NCBI GenBank assembly: GCA_021774625.1
Contig: JAJFIV010000001.1
Location: 124,001-188,000, forward strand
Direction of reading: 5' to 3'
From: Alphaproteobacteria bacterium
GTDB lineage: Bacteria > Pseudomonadota > Alphaproteobacteria > Sphingomonadales > JAKSBY01
DNA length: 64,000 bases
Below the pieces are notes generated by a model. It did no database searches. It saw only the letters and a list, made by a program, of their open reading frames with translations, and was not told the origin of the DNA. Position 1 is the first letter of the stretch; each line of letters begins with the position of its first letter. The position numbers and the translations under genes were made by a program. Shown in pieces: positions 18,808 to 28,055 of the stretch.

Positions 18808-19296
18808 CTAATTTTTTGACGGCTTGTCATCCGATGACGTCACGGCGGCCGCGAGATATTCTTTGATGGCCTCGTTGACGGTTGCGGTTTCTTCACAACC
18901 TGCAGCGCCGCAGATTCGCTTGATTTTTGTCAGTGCGGCTTCGGCTTTCTCCACATCGTCCTTTTTCAGCAGCGCCAGCGCCTGCGCGCTCAGGCTTTTG
19001 ACATGGTTGGAATCGATGGAAAGCGCCGAGCGGTAGAATTTAAGGGCGCGCCCGGGCCGTTCTAGCCGCTCATAGGCCTGACCCATTTTATAATAGGCAT
19101 CGACATTTTTCGGGCTCGCCGTGATTGCGCGTTCATAGAACAGGATGGCGTCATCCCAACTGCCCTGACCGGCGGCAATGTCGCCCGCCCTGACCAGTTC
19201 AATGGATCGCGCGGCATAATTTTCCGGCGCGGCAAATGCCGCGGGGGCCGACACCAGAACGAAAACCAGGCCGAGGCCCAAAATTACCATACGCAT
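18808..19296 (-). CDS. Exported tetratricopeptide-repeat protein
   Basis: 162 residues with a clear signal peptide (MRMVILGLGLVFVLVSAPAAFA, cleaved after AFA) and three TPR units between about 35 and 115 (DDAILFYERAITASPKN, GRALKFYRSALSIDSNH, EKAEAALTKIKR). Two cysteines in CGAAGCEE near residue 134 could form a disulfide in the periplasm. AAGGAG precedes the ATG. TPR proteins mediate protein-protein contacts; no partner can be named. It lies between rsmB and guaA on the same strand. Confidence 0.85.
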   Translation of the reverse strand: MRMVILGLGLVFVLVSAPAAFAAPENYAARSIELVRAGDIAAGQGSWDDAILFYERAITASPKNVDAYYKMGQAYERLERPGRALKFYRSALSIDSNHVKSLSAQALALLKKDDVEKAEAALTKIKRICGAAGCEETATVNEAIKEYLAAAVTSSDDKPSKN

Positions 19297-19346
19297 TCTT
19301 TATTCTCCTTATTCACTCGCTATCCATACCGGTTGTTTGCCGCATT

Positions 19347-20636
19347 TTAACCGGAAAATTCCAAAACTGCAGTAAAAAAACCGTCAGTTCCATGCCGCCC
19401 CGGTGTTAGCAACAGACTGTGGTCATTCCGTGACCAGCTTTCAGGAATGGATGATAAGCCCAAATCTTTAAAAATCTGCCGGTAATCCAGCAAACGCCAG
19501 CCTTTATTTTTGTCGAGAAATTCATCGACCTGCGCTTCATTTTCGGCCTCCAGGATTGAACAGGTCATATAAATCAGCCGGCCCTTCGGCGCCGTGAGGC
19601 TTGCCCCCTGTGCCAGCAATGTCCGCTGCAGTTCAAGAGTTTCCCCAAGCCGCTCCCGGGTCAGGCGCTGGCGCAGTTCGGGATTGCGCCGCCAGGTCCC
19701 GGTGCCGGAACAGGGAACATCCAGCACCACGCGGTCCAGTTTCCGCGAGGTGTCCCGCGGCGGCTTTTCAAGAATTTGAATGTTGCGGGTCCCGGCCCGT
19801 TGCATGCGCTTTTTCAGCTCGCCGATGCGTCTTTTATCCGGATCATAGGCATAAATCTGGCCTTTATTTTCCATCCCGGCGGCCAGCGCCAGCGTCTTGC
19901 CGCCTGCCCCGGCGCAAAGATCAACCCCCTGCATGCCGGGCCTTAAATCACAAAGCAGGGCCGCGATCTGCGCCGATTCATCCTGAACCTCGATATGACC
20001 GGCCCGAAACAAGGCATGCCGGGACAGTGGCTGCGGGGCTTCAAAGCGAATACCGCAGGGAGCATAGGCCGTCAAACCCGGTGTCATGCCGTCCGCTTTC
20101 AGGCGCGCCAGAACCGCCCCCCGGCCGGTCTTCAGACTGTTCACCCGGATATCAAAAGCCGCCCGCCCGGACATGGCCTGCATTTCCGCCTCGAATGCCG
20201 CCCCAAACTGCTTAGCAAGCGGCTCCACCAGCCATTCGGGAAGATTCAGCCTGGCATGGACCGGCGGTTTCGCCCCGGATTCCCCCAACGCCCTGATCAG
20301 GCCCTGCTCGTCTTCGTTTAAAATTTCCAGGCCGTATGGACCTGCGCCGAAGGCGCTTTCGTCAAAGACGCCTTCATCCATCAGGGCAGTGATCAGCAGC
20401 ATTCTCGGCGTTGCGGCGAACCCTGCCTGTTCGACCCGCCATTTCAGCAGCCCGTAACCGCGCAGCATGCCATAGACCCGGCCGGCAATGTTCCGGCGGT
20501 CCTTTGATCCGGCATAACGGCGTTTGCGGAAATAATGGGCGATCAGATCATCCGCTGCCGGACCCCCGGTTTTCCAGCTATTTTGAATCCCGGCAACAAG
20601 ATCGGCAACGGCCTGAAGCCGCGCGGATGGAGTCAT
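19347..20636 (-). CDS. RsmB-family rRNA cytosine-5 methyltransferase
   Basis: 429 residues of the RsmB/Nop family that methylates cytosine at C5 in rRNA. The N-terminal NusB-like domain (about 1-130) is followed by the SAM-binding motif [19 protein letters not shown] near 235 and the two catalytic-cysteine motifs [13 protein letters not shown] near 305 and [11 protein letters not shown] near 360. The arrangement is that of E. coli RsmB (C967 of 16S rRNA), but the exact target base cannot be read from sequence. The start overlaps the tpiA stop by four bases. Confidence 0.9.
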   Translation of the reverse strand: MTPSARLQAVADLVAGIQNSWKTGGPAADDLIAHYFRKRRYAGSKDRRNIAGRVYGMLRGYGLLKWRVEQAGFAATPRMLLITALMDEGVFDESAFGAGPYGLEILNEDEQGLIRALGESGAKPPVHARLNLPEWLVEPLAKQFGAAFEAEMQAMSGRAAFDIRVNSLKTGRGAVLARLKADGMTPGLTAYAPCGIRFEAPQPLSRHALFRAGHIEVQDESAQIAALLCDLRPGMQGVDLCAGAGGKTLALAAGMENKGQIYAYDPDKRRIGELKKRMQRAGTRNIQILEKPPRDTSRKLDRVVLDVPCSGTGTWRRNPELRQRLTRERLGETLELQRTLLAQGASLTAPKGRLIYMTCSILEAENEAQVDEFLDKNKGWRLLDYRQIFKDLGLSSIPESWSRNDHSLLLTPGRHGTDGFFTAVLEFSG

Positions 20637-21400
20637 CGAGCATCGGCACGGTAAGCATCGATGATGCCATTAAAATCATCCGCCTTCAGACTGGCGCCGC
20701 CGACCAGCGCCCCGTCCACATTCGTCACGGCCATTAGCTCGCTGGCGTTGGAAGGCTTGACCGACCCGCCATAGAGAATACGGAGGCCCTGACCGGCGCC
20801 GCCAAAGCGCTCGAAAAGCCTGGTGCGGATCATGCCATGCACCTCGGCCACATCCCCCGCCGTCGGCGTGCGGCCACTGCCGATCGCCCACACCGGTTCA
20901 TAGGCAATGACTGTTTTCGCCGGATCCGCCGTACCGGGGATTGATTTTTTCAGTTGGCCGGAAACCACGTCCAGCGTTTTTCCCTGATCCCGCTCGGCCT
21001 CGGTTTCGCCGACACAGATAATGGTGGTCAAATCCTCGCCCTGCCCCGCCGCAGCTTTTTGGGCCACCAGTTCGCTGCTCTCCCCATGATCGGCGCGGCG
21101 CTCCGAATGGCCGACAATAACGTAAGAACAACCGCAATCCCTGAGCATTTCGGCGGAGATATCGCCGGTATGCGCCCCGCTTTTTTGCGGGTGGCAATCC
21201 TGAGCGCCCAGATCAACGGCGCTGCCGGCAAAAAACGCGGCCAATTCCATCAGTAGGGTAAAGGGCGGGCAGATCAGCACATCGCAAGACGCGCTTCGTT
21301 CCTTCAATAGGGTCGACAGCCGGCCGGTCTCGGCTAGACTGGTCTTCAGACCGTTCATTTTCCAGTTGCCGGCAACCAGTGGCCTGGGTTCCATGCTCAT
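20633..21400 (-). CDS. tpiA: Triosephosphate isomerase
   Basis: Interconverts dihydroxyacetone phosphate and glyceraldehyde 3-phosphate in glycolysis. The 255-residue protein keeps the catalytic Asn-Lys (GNWKMNG, near 11), His (VIVGHSERR, near 97) and Glu ([11 protein letters not shown], near 170), plus the phosphate loop YGGSVKPSN near 215. First gene of the tpiA-rsmB pair, back to back with ppiD. Elsewhere tpiA is often beside ppiD and trpE in alphaproteobacteria, as it is here. Confidence 0.97.
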   Translation of the reverse strand: MSMEPRPLVAGNWKMNGLKTSLAETGRLSTLLKERSASCDVLICPPFTLLMELAAFFAGSAVDLGAQDCHPQKSGAHTGDISAEMLRDCGCSYVIVGHSERRADHGESSELVAQKAAAGQGEDLTTIICVGETEAERDQGKTLDVVSGQLKKSIPGTADPAKTVIAYEPVWAIGSGRTPTAGDVAEVHGMIRTRLFERFGGAGQGLRILYGGSVKPSNASELMAVTNVDGALVGGASLKADDFNGIIDAYRADAR

Positions 21401-21567
21401 GTTAATATTCCTTGAAATTTGCGTTTGTCAGGATGTAGCAAAGGATACGGGGGAACGCTAGCCGCAATCATCAATCATTTTGCCGCTTTCCGGTTGCAGG
21501 ATAGCGGGGCACGGACTATGATCCGCCGCCAAAATGTTATCCCTGTTTGTCTATACTGGAAAAGACC

Positions 21568-23490
21568 ATGTTACGATCCATCCGCAGCGGTTTGAATTCA
21601 TTTTTTGTCCTGGCTCTGCTGGGACTGCTGATTGCCAGCTTTGCCATTTGGGGCATCGGCGATCAGGTGAGTGGCGTTGGCGCCCAGAATGCGGCGGAAG
21701 TGGAGGGAGCGGATATTCCCCTTCAACAATATTATCGGGCGTTTCAGATCCGTGTGCAGAATCTGCAGGAACAGTTCGGGACAACGATTGATACCCAGCA
21801 GGCCATATCCTTCGGCCTTCATCAGCAGGTGCTGCAGGAAATGATCCAGCAGACCGCCTATAATCAGCATGCTTTAAAATTCGGGCTGACGGCCAGCGAT
21901 GAACAGGTGGCGGAAGCGATCCGGGAAATCCCGGCGCTGCATGACGCCGATGGCAATTTCAGCCGTTTCCTTTACGGTCAACTGCTTAATTCCAACGGAC
22001 TGACGGCTGACGGGTTCGAGAAAACCGTCCGCCGGGATATCGCCCGTCAGCAATATCTGGCCTCATTGGGCGCGGCCCGCCCGGTGCCCGAACTGATGCT
22101 CGGGACCCTTTATGAATTTTACGGCGAAAGCCGGGCGGCGGACCTGATCACGGTTCCCCTGTCCGCGGTTGGTGAGATTGAAGCCCCCGCAGATGCCGTT
22201 TTACAGGCTTATTTTGAAGACCATCAAAATCAGTTTCTGACGCCGGAATACCGCAGCATCTCTGTTGCCGCAATTACCCCCGAAGACCTGATGCCGGAAA
22301 TCGCCGTGACCGAAGAGGATGTCCAGGCCGAATATGACAATCGCCGTGCCCTTTACATCATCCCGGAAACCCGCACGGTTGAGCATATCGTCTTTCCATC
22401 GGCGGAAGAGGCGCAGACATTCACCAATCGGGTCCGCGCCGGCGAACTGTTTGGCGACGTGGTCCAGGACATGACCGAATTTTCCGGCACGGACGTCTCG
22501 CTTGGCGATGTCACCCAGGATGATATTGATGATGATTTTAATGCCGAAGCGGCGGCGGCCGTTTTCGCTCTGGAGCTCGGGAGCGTGACAGACCCCGTTC
22601 AGGGTCAGTTCGGCTGGGATGTCTTTCAGGTCACCAAAGTGACCGCCGGCTCGACCCAGACTTTTGAGGATGTCAGGCAGACCATCCGGCGGGAGGTTGC
22701 CCGGGAAAGAGCGATCGACAGCCTGTTTGATATTGCAGAACAGGCGCAGGATGTGATCGCTTCCGGCGCGTCCCTGAGTGAAGTGGCCGAGGCAACGGGC
22801 ATTCCCGCCGTTACCGTCGAAAAAGTTGGCCGTGACGGTCTTGACCCCGAAGGACGGCTGGTGAATGTAACGCCCAACATTCTGCCTTATCTGCAAGCCG
22901 CCTTCACTTTCACGCCGGAAACCGAGCTTGACCTGCTGGAGACCGGCAATGACGGTTATTACATGGTGCAGGTTCACACCATCTTTGAGCAGGAGCCCCG
23001 ATCCTTCGCGGAAGCCCAAACCGACGTGCTCAACCGCTGGCGCGCGGAAGAACGGGGAAGACGGGCGCGGGAAAAAGCCCAAGCCATCGTGGAATCCCTG
23101 CAAGATGGCGCGGCGGCTGCGGCGCTGGCAACCGCCGCGGGCGGCACCCTCAATCAACAGCCGGATATCCGGCGCGGCAATCTGCCGGGCAGTCAGCCGT
23201 CGGGGCTGTCGCAGGAACTTATCGATCTTGTTTTCTCACTGGATGTGGGCGAGGCGGGGATGCGCGAAGCAGCGGACCGCAGCGGCTATGTGGTCGCCAT
23301 CACCACCGCCGTTAACCGCGCAGCGGACCGTCAGGACCCGCAGGTTCTTCAGCAACTGAAAACCGCGCTCGGCAGAAATATCGCCAATGATATCATGGTC
23401 CAGTACCAGACTGCCATGAACGCCCGGATCAGGCTGCAGATCAACGATGCCGCAATCCGCACGCTGTTCAATCTCGACGACCAGCCCTAA
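21568..23490 (+). CDS. ppiD: PpiD-like membrane-anchored periplasmic chaperone
   Basis: 640 residues: a short cytoplasmic start MLRSIRSG, a membrane helix at about 10-32 (FFVLALLGLLIASFAIWGI), a SurA-type N-terminal chaperone region (35-165) and a parvulin-like segment at about 255-360 (ETRTVEHIVFPSAEEAQTF). PpiD helps proteins leave the Sec translocon; its own parvulin domain is often inactive. I start at ATG 21568 with GGAAAAG upstream rather than the TTG at 21547. trpE follows after five bases, so the two are co-transcribed. Confidence 0.92.
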   Translation: MLRSIRSGLNSFFVLALLGLLIASFAIWGIGDQVSGVGAQNAAEVEGADIPLQQYYRAFQIRVQNLQEQFGTTIDTQQAISFGLHQQVLQEMIQQTAYNQHALKFGLTASDEQVAEAIREIPALHDADGNFSRFLYGQLLNSNGLTADGFEKTVRRDIARQQYLASLGAARPVPELMLGTLYEFYGESRAADLITVPLSAVGEIEAPADAVLQAYFEDHQNQFLTPEYRSISVAAITPEDLMPEIAVTEEDVQAEYDNRRALYIIPETRTVEHIVFPSAEEAQTFTNRVRAGELFGDVVQDMTEFSGTDVSLGDVTQDDIDDDFNAEAAAAVFALELGSVTDPVQGQFGWDVFQVTKVTAGSTQTFEDVRQTIRREVARERAIDSLFDIAEQAQDVIASGASLSEVAEATGIPAVTVEKVGRDGLDPEGRLVNVTPNILPYLQAAFTFTPETELDLLETGNDGYYMVQVHTIFEQEPRSFAEAQTDVLNRWRAEERGRRAREKAQAIVESLQDGAAAAALATAAGGTLNQQPDIRRGNLPGSQPSGLSQELIDLVFSLDVGEAGMREAADRSGYVVAITTAVNRAADRQDPQVLQQLKTALGRNIANDIMVQYQTAMNARIRLQINDAAIRTLFNLDDQP

Positions 23491-23495
23491 GCCGG

Positions 23496-24983
23496 ATGGA
23501 TATTTCGCCGCACCTGCCGGCTTTCGCTGACAGATACGCATCCGGCAAGGCGCAAATTGTTTCGGTCAAACTTGCCGCGGACCTGGAAACGCCGGTTTCG
23601 GTTTATCTCAAACTGACCGGCGGTGCTGATGTGGGTTTTTTGCTGGAATCGGTTGAAGGCGGCGCCAACCGGGGCCGCTATTCCTTCATTGGCATCAGAC
23701 CGGACCTGTTCTGGCGGGCCAACGGCGATCAGGCGGAAACCGCCATGGACCTCAAGGCCGGCTTTCAAAAAGCCGGGACGGATATTTTTACGTCTTTCCG
23801 CGATACCCTGGCCGAATGTCAAATCGACCTGCCGCCGGATGCTCCGCCGATACTGGCAGGGCTTGTCGGTTATATGGGGTATGACATGGTGCGGCAGATG
23901 GAAAGGCTGCCCGCCGCAAAACCCGACCCGTTGGGCGTGCCGGACGCGCTTTTCATGCGGCCCACGGTGATTGCCATCTTCGACAGTGTGGAAGACAGCC
24001 TGACCATCCTGACCCCGGTCTGGCACAAAACCGAGATCACCGCGGAAGACGCCTACGGGCACGCCGCAGCACGCATAGAGGCGGTTCGCAGCGCCCTGGA
24101 CAGCCCCCTGCCCCGGCGCGGCAAGCCTGTGATCCCTGAACGGTTTGCCGAGCCCAGGTCCAACACGCCGCGCGCCGATTATCTCCGGATGGTCGCCCGC
24201 GCCAAAGACTATATTGCCGCCGGCGATATTTTTCAGGTGGTGCTCAGCCAGCGTTTTACGGTTCCGTTCCCGCTGCCGTCCTTCGCCCTTTACCGGTCGC
24301 TGCGGCGGACCAATCCGTCGCCTTATATGTTTTATCTGAATTTTGGCAATTTCGCCGTGGCCGGCTCCAGCCCGGAAATCCTTGTTCGCCTGAATGACGG
24401 CAAAGTGACCGTCCGCCCCATTGCCGGAACCCGGCGGCGCGGGGCAAATTTTGATGAAGACCGGAAAAATGCCGAAGACCTGCTCGCCGATCCCAAGGAA
24501 CTGGCCGAGCATCTGATGCTGGTTGACCTTGGCCGCAACGATGTCGGCCGGGTCGCCATAAAAGGCAGCGTGGAAGTCACGGCGCGCAATATCATCGAAT
24601 ATTATTCCCATGTGATGCATATCGTATCCAACGTCACGGGCGATATCGCGCCGGGTTTCGACGGCGTTGACGCTTTCAAGGCGGGATTTCCCGCCGGCAC
24701 TGTTTCCGGCGCGCCAAAAATCCGCGCCATGGAAATTATTGATGAACTGGAGGCCGACAAACGGGGCATTTATGCCGGCGGGGTCGGCTATTTCGCCTCC
24801 GGCGGCGGGTCGGATACCTGCATTGCGCTGAGGACCGGTATTATCAAGGACGGCATGCTGCATATCCAGGCTGGCGCCGGCATCGTCGCCGACAGCGATC
24901 CGGACAGTGAATATCAGGAATGCCGCCACAAAGCCCAGGCCTTGGTCAAAGCCGCCAAAAACGCCTTCCGTTATATTGATTAA
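23496..24983 (+). CDS. trpE: Anthranilate synthase component I
   Basis: Condenses chorismate with ammonia to anthranilate, the first step of tryptophan synthesis. The 495-residue protein has the chorismate-binding hallmarks PIAGTRRRG near 308, LMLVDLGRNDVGRVA near 340 and AGTVSGAPKIRAMEIIDELE near 400. An N-terminal LLES motif (VGFLLESVEGG) is present, the usual tryptophan feedback site. Its amidotransferase partner trpG lies 2.5 kb downstream beyond two minus-strand genes. Coupled to ppiD; no leader peptide or attenuator seen. Confidence 0.97.
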   Translation: MDISPHLPAFADRYASGKAQIVSVKLAADLETPVSVYLKLTGGADVGFLLESVEGGANRGRYSFIGIRPDLFWRANGDQAETAMDLKAGFQKAGTDIFTSFRDTLAECQIDLPPDAPPILAGLVGYMGYDMVRQMERLPAAKPDPLGVPDALFMRPTVIAIFDSVEDSLTILTPVWHKTEITAEDAYGHAAARIEAVRSALDSPLPRRGKPVIPERFAEPRSNTPRADYLRMVARAKDYIAAGDIFQVVLSQRFTVPFPLPSFALYRSLRRTNPSPYMFYLNFGNFAVAGSSPEILVRLNDGKVTVRPIAGTRRRGANFDEDRKNAEDLLADPKELAEHLMLVDLGRNDVGRVAIKGSVEVTARNIIEYYSHVMHIVSNVTGDIAPGFDGVDAFKAGFPAGTVSGAPKIRAMEIIDELEADKRGIYAGGVGYFASGGGSDTCIALRTGIIKDGMLHIQAGAGIVADSDPDSEYQECRHKAQALVKAAKNAFRYID

Positions 24984-24986
24984 CGG

Positions 24987-25017
24987 AAAAAATAACGGCC
25001 CCGTTTGACGGGGCCGT
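24987..25017 (-). terminator. Intrinsic terminator of the PEP-CTERM-like gene
   Basis: Perfect 10-base stem ACGGCCCCGT (24995-25004) with ACGGGGCCGT (25008-25017) and a 3-base loop. On the minus strand it is followed by TTATTTTTT, a full intrinsic terminator just after the gene at 25043. It may also slow plus-strand transcription leaving trpE. Confidence 0.85.
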
Positions 25018-25042
25018 CAAAGTGTAACTTGAAAAGTCGTTA

Positions 25043-25573
25043 TCAGATTGAGCGTCGGCGTCTGCGCGCAAGGCCGAGACCCATAAGCCCAAAACCGAGG
25101 ATTGCAAGCGCCGCCGGAGCGGGAACGGCGTGCCATTCACCTGCAATGCCAACACCGCCGAAGTCCAGACCGAAGCTGATAAAATCAAGGGGCGCACCAT
25201 TTTGACCGTCCTCGAAAATGATATCAGTGCCGACCAACTGGCCGCCGGCAAATGTCAGGGACGGGAAAAAACCATCGAAGAAATCAGTGTCCATAGTTTG
25301 ATCAAAGCTCGTGTTGCCAACATCGATCATGAGCTCATTGCCGGTACCGTCACCAAACGGGATTTGACCATTCGGATCGCCATTCCAATAGGCCCAGAGA
25401 AAAACCAGATCGCCGACTTCCAGCGCAAAAGGATTGTCGGTATCGGCCTCCGTGATCCAGCCTTCGATATGGAATTCATTATCAAAAATATTGATGGTAT
25501 TGGCACTGGCCACCCCGGAAAAACCAGCAAGCAAGGTAACTGCCAATGCGGCAAACAAAGTCTTGAGTCTCAT
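25043..25573 (-). CDS. Exported protein with PEP-CTERM-like sorting signal
   Basis: 176 residues with an N-terminal signal peptide (cleavage after VASA, about residue 24) and a C-terminal tripartite sorting tail: VPAPAALAI, a hydrophobic helix and GLARRRRRSI. This is the VPxPA/PEP-CTERM class, normally cut and anchored by an exosortase in bacteria that make exopolysaccharide. The middle is acidic and beta-rich and contains no domain I recognise. GAGGGG precedes the ATG and a strong terminator follows the stop, so it is a single-gene unit. No exosortase is in the window. Confidence 0.85.
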   Translation of the reverse strand: MRLKTLFAALAVTLLAGFSGVASANTINIFDNEFHIEGWITEADTDNPFALEVGDLVFLWAYWNGDPNGQIPFGDGTGNELMIDVGNTSFDQTMDTDFFDGFFPSLTFAGGQLVGTDIIFEDGQNGAPLDFISFGLDFGGVGIAGEWHAVPAPAALAILGFGLMGLGLARRRRRSI

Positions 25574-25726
25574 TACTTTTCCCCTCTATGGTTACTTCAT
25601 GGTATTTTCCATCTTCCGAGCAAATACCATGCCAGAAAACTAACCCATTGAATAAATGAGATTTTTATAAATACTTCGAAATGTTGCGGGTAAAAGTGTA
25701 AAGAATTCCGACGGTTTTGCCATTTG

Positions 25727-27316
25727 CTATGGGGCTGCGGCTGCTACGCGCTGAGGTTTGGGCTTGTTCTTAATCAGTTCGGAAAGTGAGACCAGTTCAA
25801 TGCCGCTGGCTTCCAGCCCTTTCGCCCAGTCATGCAGAACATCCATGGTTTCCGGATAGGGATGGCCGATGGCGATCACCTGACCGCGGCGGACCGCAAG
25901 ATGTTCAACAACGGTCAATTGACGGCGAATAGCCGCGGGATTGCGGATATTATCCAGGAAAACATCGCGTTTGGCGTGCGCCATGCCAATCTCGCCGGCG
26001 ATATCCTGACCGACTGTATCCGGACTGGTGCGGGAGTCGAGGAAGTACAGGCCGCGCTCCTGAAGCGCCCTCAGAACCGCCCTCATGTCTTTGGAGTTTT
26101 CTGTAAAGCGGCTGCCCATATGATTATTGACGCCGACAAAGCCGGTAAAGCGGGACAGATTCCAGTCCAGCCGTTCCAGCAGTTGTGTCTTATTTTCGCC
26201 GGTCATCAGAGCCAGCGGACCAGGATCAACACTGGCTTCCTTGGGTTCCATCGGCAAATGGACAATCAGTTCGTGCCCGCCGGTCCGCGCCTGTGCCGTC
26301 TGTTCCTTTAAATCTGGCGCATAGGGCAGAAACGCGAGCGTCACCGCCGCAGGCAGTTCCGCCGCCCGCCGGGTATTTTTCCGGTCCATGCCCAGATCAT
26401 CGATTACGATGGCAATCCGGGCGCTGGGCGCTTGCTTGATTTTCGCGGCCGGCGGCATGATTTTAGCCACCTCTGTTTTGGCCGGCGATGGCGAAATTAC
26501 GGGTTCCGGCAGCTTCACGGGAACCGGCTTCGAGGCCACCGGCACCGGTCTGGCTTCCGCTTTCCGCCAAACGGGCATGGCCGGAATCGTCACCTTTTCG
26601 GCAAAGACAATGGCACGGCTTTCCGACGCCCGGTCCGGCAGATGCGTGAAAAGGACAGTACCTGAAAGGCTGACCAGCCCGGCATAGGCGCCATACGCCG
26701 CTAGGCGCAGAGCCGGTTTTACCCCGCTGCCGACAAGCTGCCGGAAGCCCCGCCAAAACGCGACAAGGCCGTCCTGAAAGCGCTGCCAGAGCACAGCAAG
26801 ACTGTCCTGAAAATTCTCCCAAAACGTAATAATGCCGTGCTGAAAGCGTCGCCCATATGTCACAATGCCGGACGAAAAGCGTAGAAGAAATGCACCAAGG
26901 CTGTGCTGAAATCGCCGCCAGAGCACAACAAGATTGTTTTGAAAGCACAAAATTTTGCGCCCTTGCCGTTTCACGGCATTTTGCGCGCGCCTGCGCCCGG
27001 CGGATATCATTGCCGTCACGACCGGCCATAAGGGCTTGCGGGCAGGTTTTGTTTTTTTTGTTTTTGCAGGGAGAGGGGGCGCAGCAACCACTTTGGCGGG
27101 CGCTTTCACTTTGGGGAGCGTTTCGCCCGCTGTTTTTTTCAGAATGGCCGCCCTGCGGGATTGTGTCCGGGCCGCAGGCTGTACGGGGATTGTTTCGGCG
27201 GCACCGGCGTCAATTGCCGCCCGCATTTCCAGGTCCAGAAGACTTGGCGTCCTGAACTGTTTTTTTGTTTTTGCCCGCACCACTGATGCCCTACATTTGG
27301 CCGCCTGAATTTCCAT
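25727..27316 (-). CDS. Divergent polysaccharide deacetylase with N-terminal repeat region
   Basis: 529 residues. The C-terminal half (from about 285) is a divergent polysaccharide deacetylase domain of the YibQ type: IAIVIDDLGMDRKNTRRA, LIVHLPMEPKEA, NNHMGSRFTE and GHPYPETMDVL. Ahead of it come a basic N-terminus, six tandem 11-residue repeats at about 127-192, a membrane helix near 197-220 and a Pro/Ala-rich linker. The deacetylase would act in the periplasm. Family members are often next to the carboxyl-terminal protease gene, but not here. The repeats are unusual for the family. I chose ATG 27316 over the GTG at 27328. Confidence 0.86.
   Translation of the reverse strand: MEIQAAKCRASVVRAKTKKQFRTPSLLDLEMRAAIDAGAAETIPVQPAARTQSRRAAILKKTAGETLPKVKAPAKVVAAPPLPAKTKKTKPARKPLWPVVTAMISAGRRRAQNAVKRQGRKILCFQNNLVVLWRRFQHSLGAFLLRFSSGIVTYGRRFQHGIITFWENFQDSLAVLWQRFQDGLVAFWRGFRQLVGSGVKPALRLAAYGAYAGLVSLSGTVLFTHLPDRASESRAIVFAEKVTIPAMPVWRKAEARPVPVASKPVPVKLPEPVISPSPAKTEVAKIMPPAAKIKQAPSARIAIVIDDLGMDRKNTRRAAELPAAVTLAFLPYAPDLKEQTAQARTGGHELIVHLPMEPKEASVDPGPLALMTGENKTQLLERLDWNLSRFTGFVGVNNHMGSRFTENSKDMRAVLRALQERGLYFLDSRTSPDTVGQDIAGEIGMAHAKRDVFLDNIRNPAAIRRQLTVVEHLAVRRGQVIAIGHPYPETMDVLHDWAKGLEASGIELVSLSELIKNKPKPQRVAAAAP
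26741..26938 (-). repeat. Six tandem 33-base units encoding 11-residue repeats
   Basis: The units read NNLVVLWRRFQ, HSLGAFLLRFS, SGIVTYGRRFQ, HGIITFWENFQ, DSLAVLWQRFQ and DGLVAFWRGFR. The shared pattern is polar-polar-Leu/Ile-x-x-aromatic-Trp-x-Arg-Phe-Gln. Related DNA blocks such as CTGAAAGCG recur with the same 33-base period, pointing to recent duplication. An 11-residue period can form an amphipathic helix or hendecad coiled coil. The block lies just before a membrane helix. Confidence 0.9.
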
Positions 27317-27470
27317 GCTTGTATACACGCAATCATATAGAGGAAAAACGGCAAGATTCGGTTAATGATGGTTAGATGCTTTTTATTTGCGCCCTTACCG
27401 CCTAAACTCGCTCGCGATTCGTTTGATATAAATTAATATAAAACATTAATAATATTCGGTAACTATTTGA

Positions 27471-28055
27471 ATGTACATGCTAATTGATAGTTATGATAGC
27501 TTCACCTATAACCTGTTCCATTATTTCCAGGAATTGGGCGCCGATGTGCTTGTCGTGCGCAACGATCAGATCACTGTGGATGAGGTTATGGCCCGCGCGC
27601 CGGAAGGCATCATCCTGTCTCCCGGGCCCGGCAGACCGGACAATGCCGGGATATTGCCCGGACTGATCCCTGCGGCAGCGGGTAAAATCCCCGTTCTCGG
27701 CGTCTGTCTCGGTCATCAGGCCATGGCGCAGGCATTCGGCGGCAGGATCATCCGCGCCCCGCAACTGATGCACGGCAAGACCAGCGCCATTTATCATACC
27801 GGCGCGAGCATATTTCAGGGCCTTCCGTCCCCTTACACCGCCACCCGTTATCATTCGCTGATTGTGGAAAGGGAAAGCCTGCCCGCGTGTTTTGACGTGA
27901 CGGCGGAAACCGAAGACGGCGTTATCATGGGGATAGCCCACCGGGATTACCCGCTTTATGGTGTTCAGTTCCATCCCGAGAGCATTGCGACCGAACACGG
28001 TCACGCCCTTTTAGAGAATTTTCTAAAACTCAGCAGACAGGATATCGCCGCATGA
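27471..28055 (+). CDS. trpG: Anthranilate synthase component II (glutamine amidotransferase)
   Basis: 194 residues supplying ammonia to TrpE. The class I amidotransferase triad is complete: Cys in [15 protein letters not shown] near 80, and the His-Glu pair in [13 protein letters not shown] near 170. The start is ATG 27471 (a second ATG lies two codons in); no clear ribosome site is visible in the AT-rich upstream region. It opens the trpGDC-moaC-moeA run, whose genes overlap or nearly touch. Confidence 0.95.
   Translation: MYMLIDSYDSFTYNLFHYFQELGADVLVVRNDQITVDEVMARAPEGIILSPGPGRPDNAGILPGLIPAAAGKIPVLGVCLGHQAMAQAFGGRIIRAPQLMHGKTSAIYHTGASIFQGLPSPYTATRYHSLIVERESLPACFDVTAETEDGVIMGIAHRDYPLYGVQFHPESIATEHGHALLENFLKLSRQDIAA

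Noticed and set aside
22201-23157. 318-residue frame antisense to ppiD
   Set aside because: Shadow of the coding strand in GC-rich DNA.
23487-24929. 480-residue open frame antisense to trpE
   Set aside because: It mirrors the real gene's codon pattern, contains no motif and has no ribosome site.
27329-27470. Trp attenuator or leader peptide before trpG
   Set aside because: No short frame with tandem Trp codons or alternating hairpins was seen.
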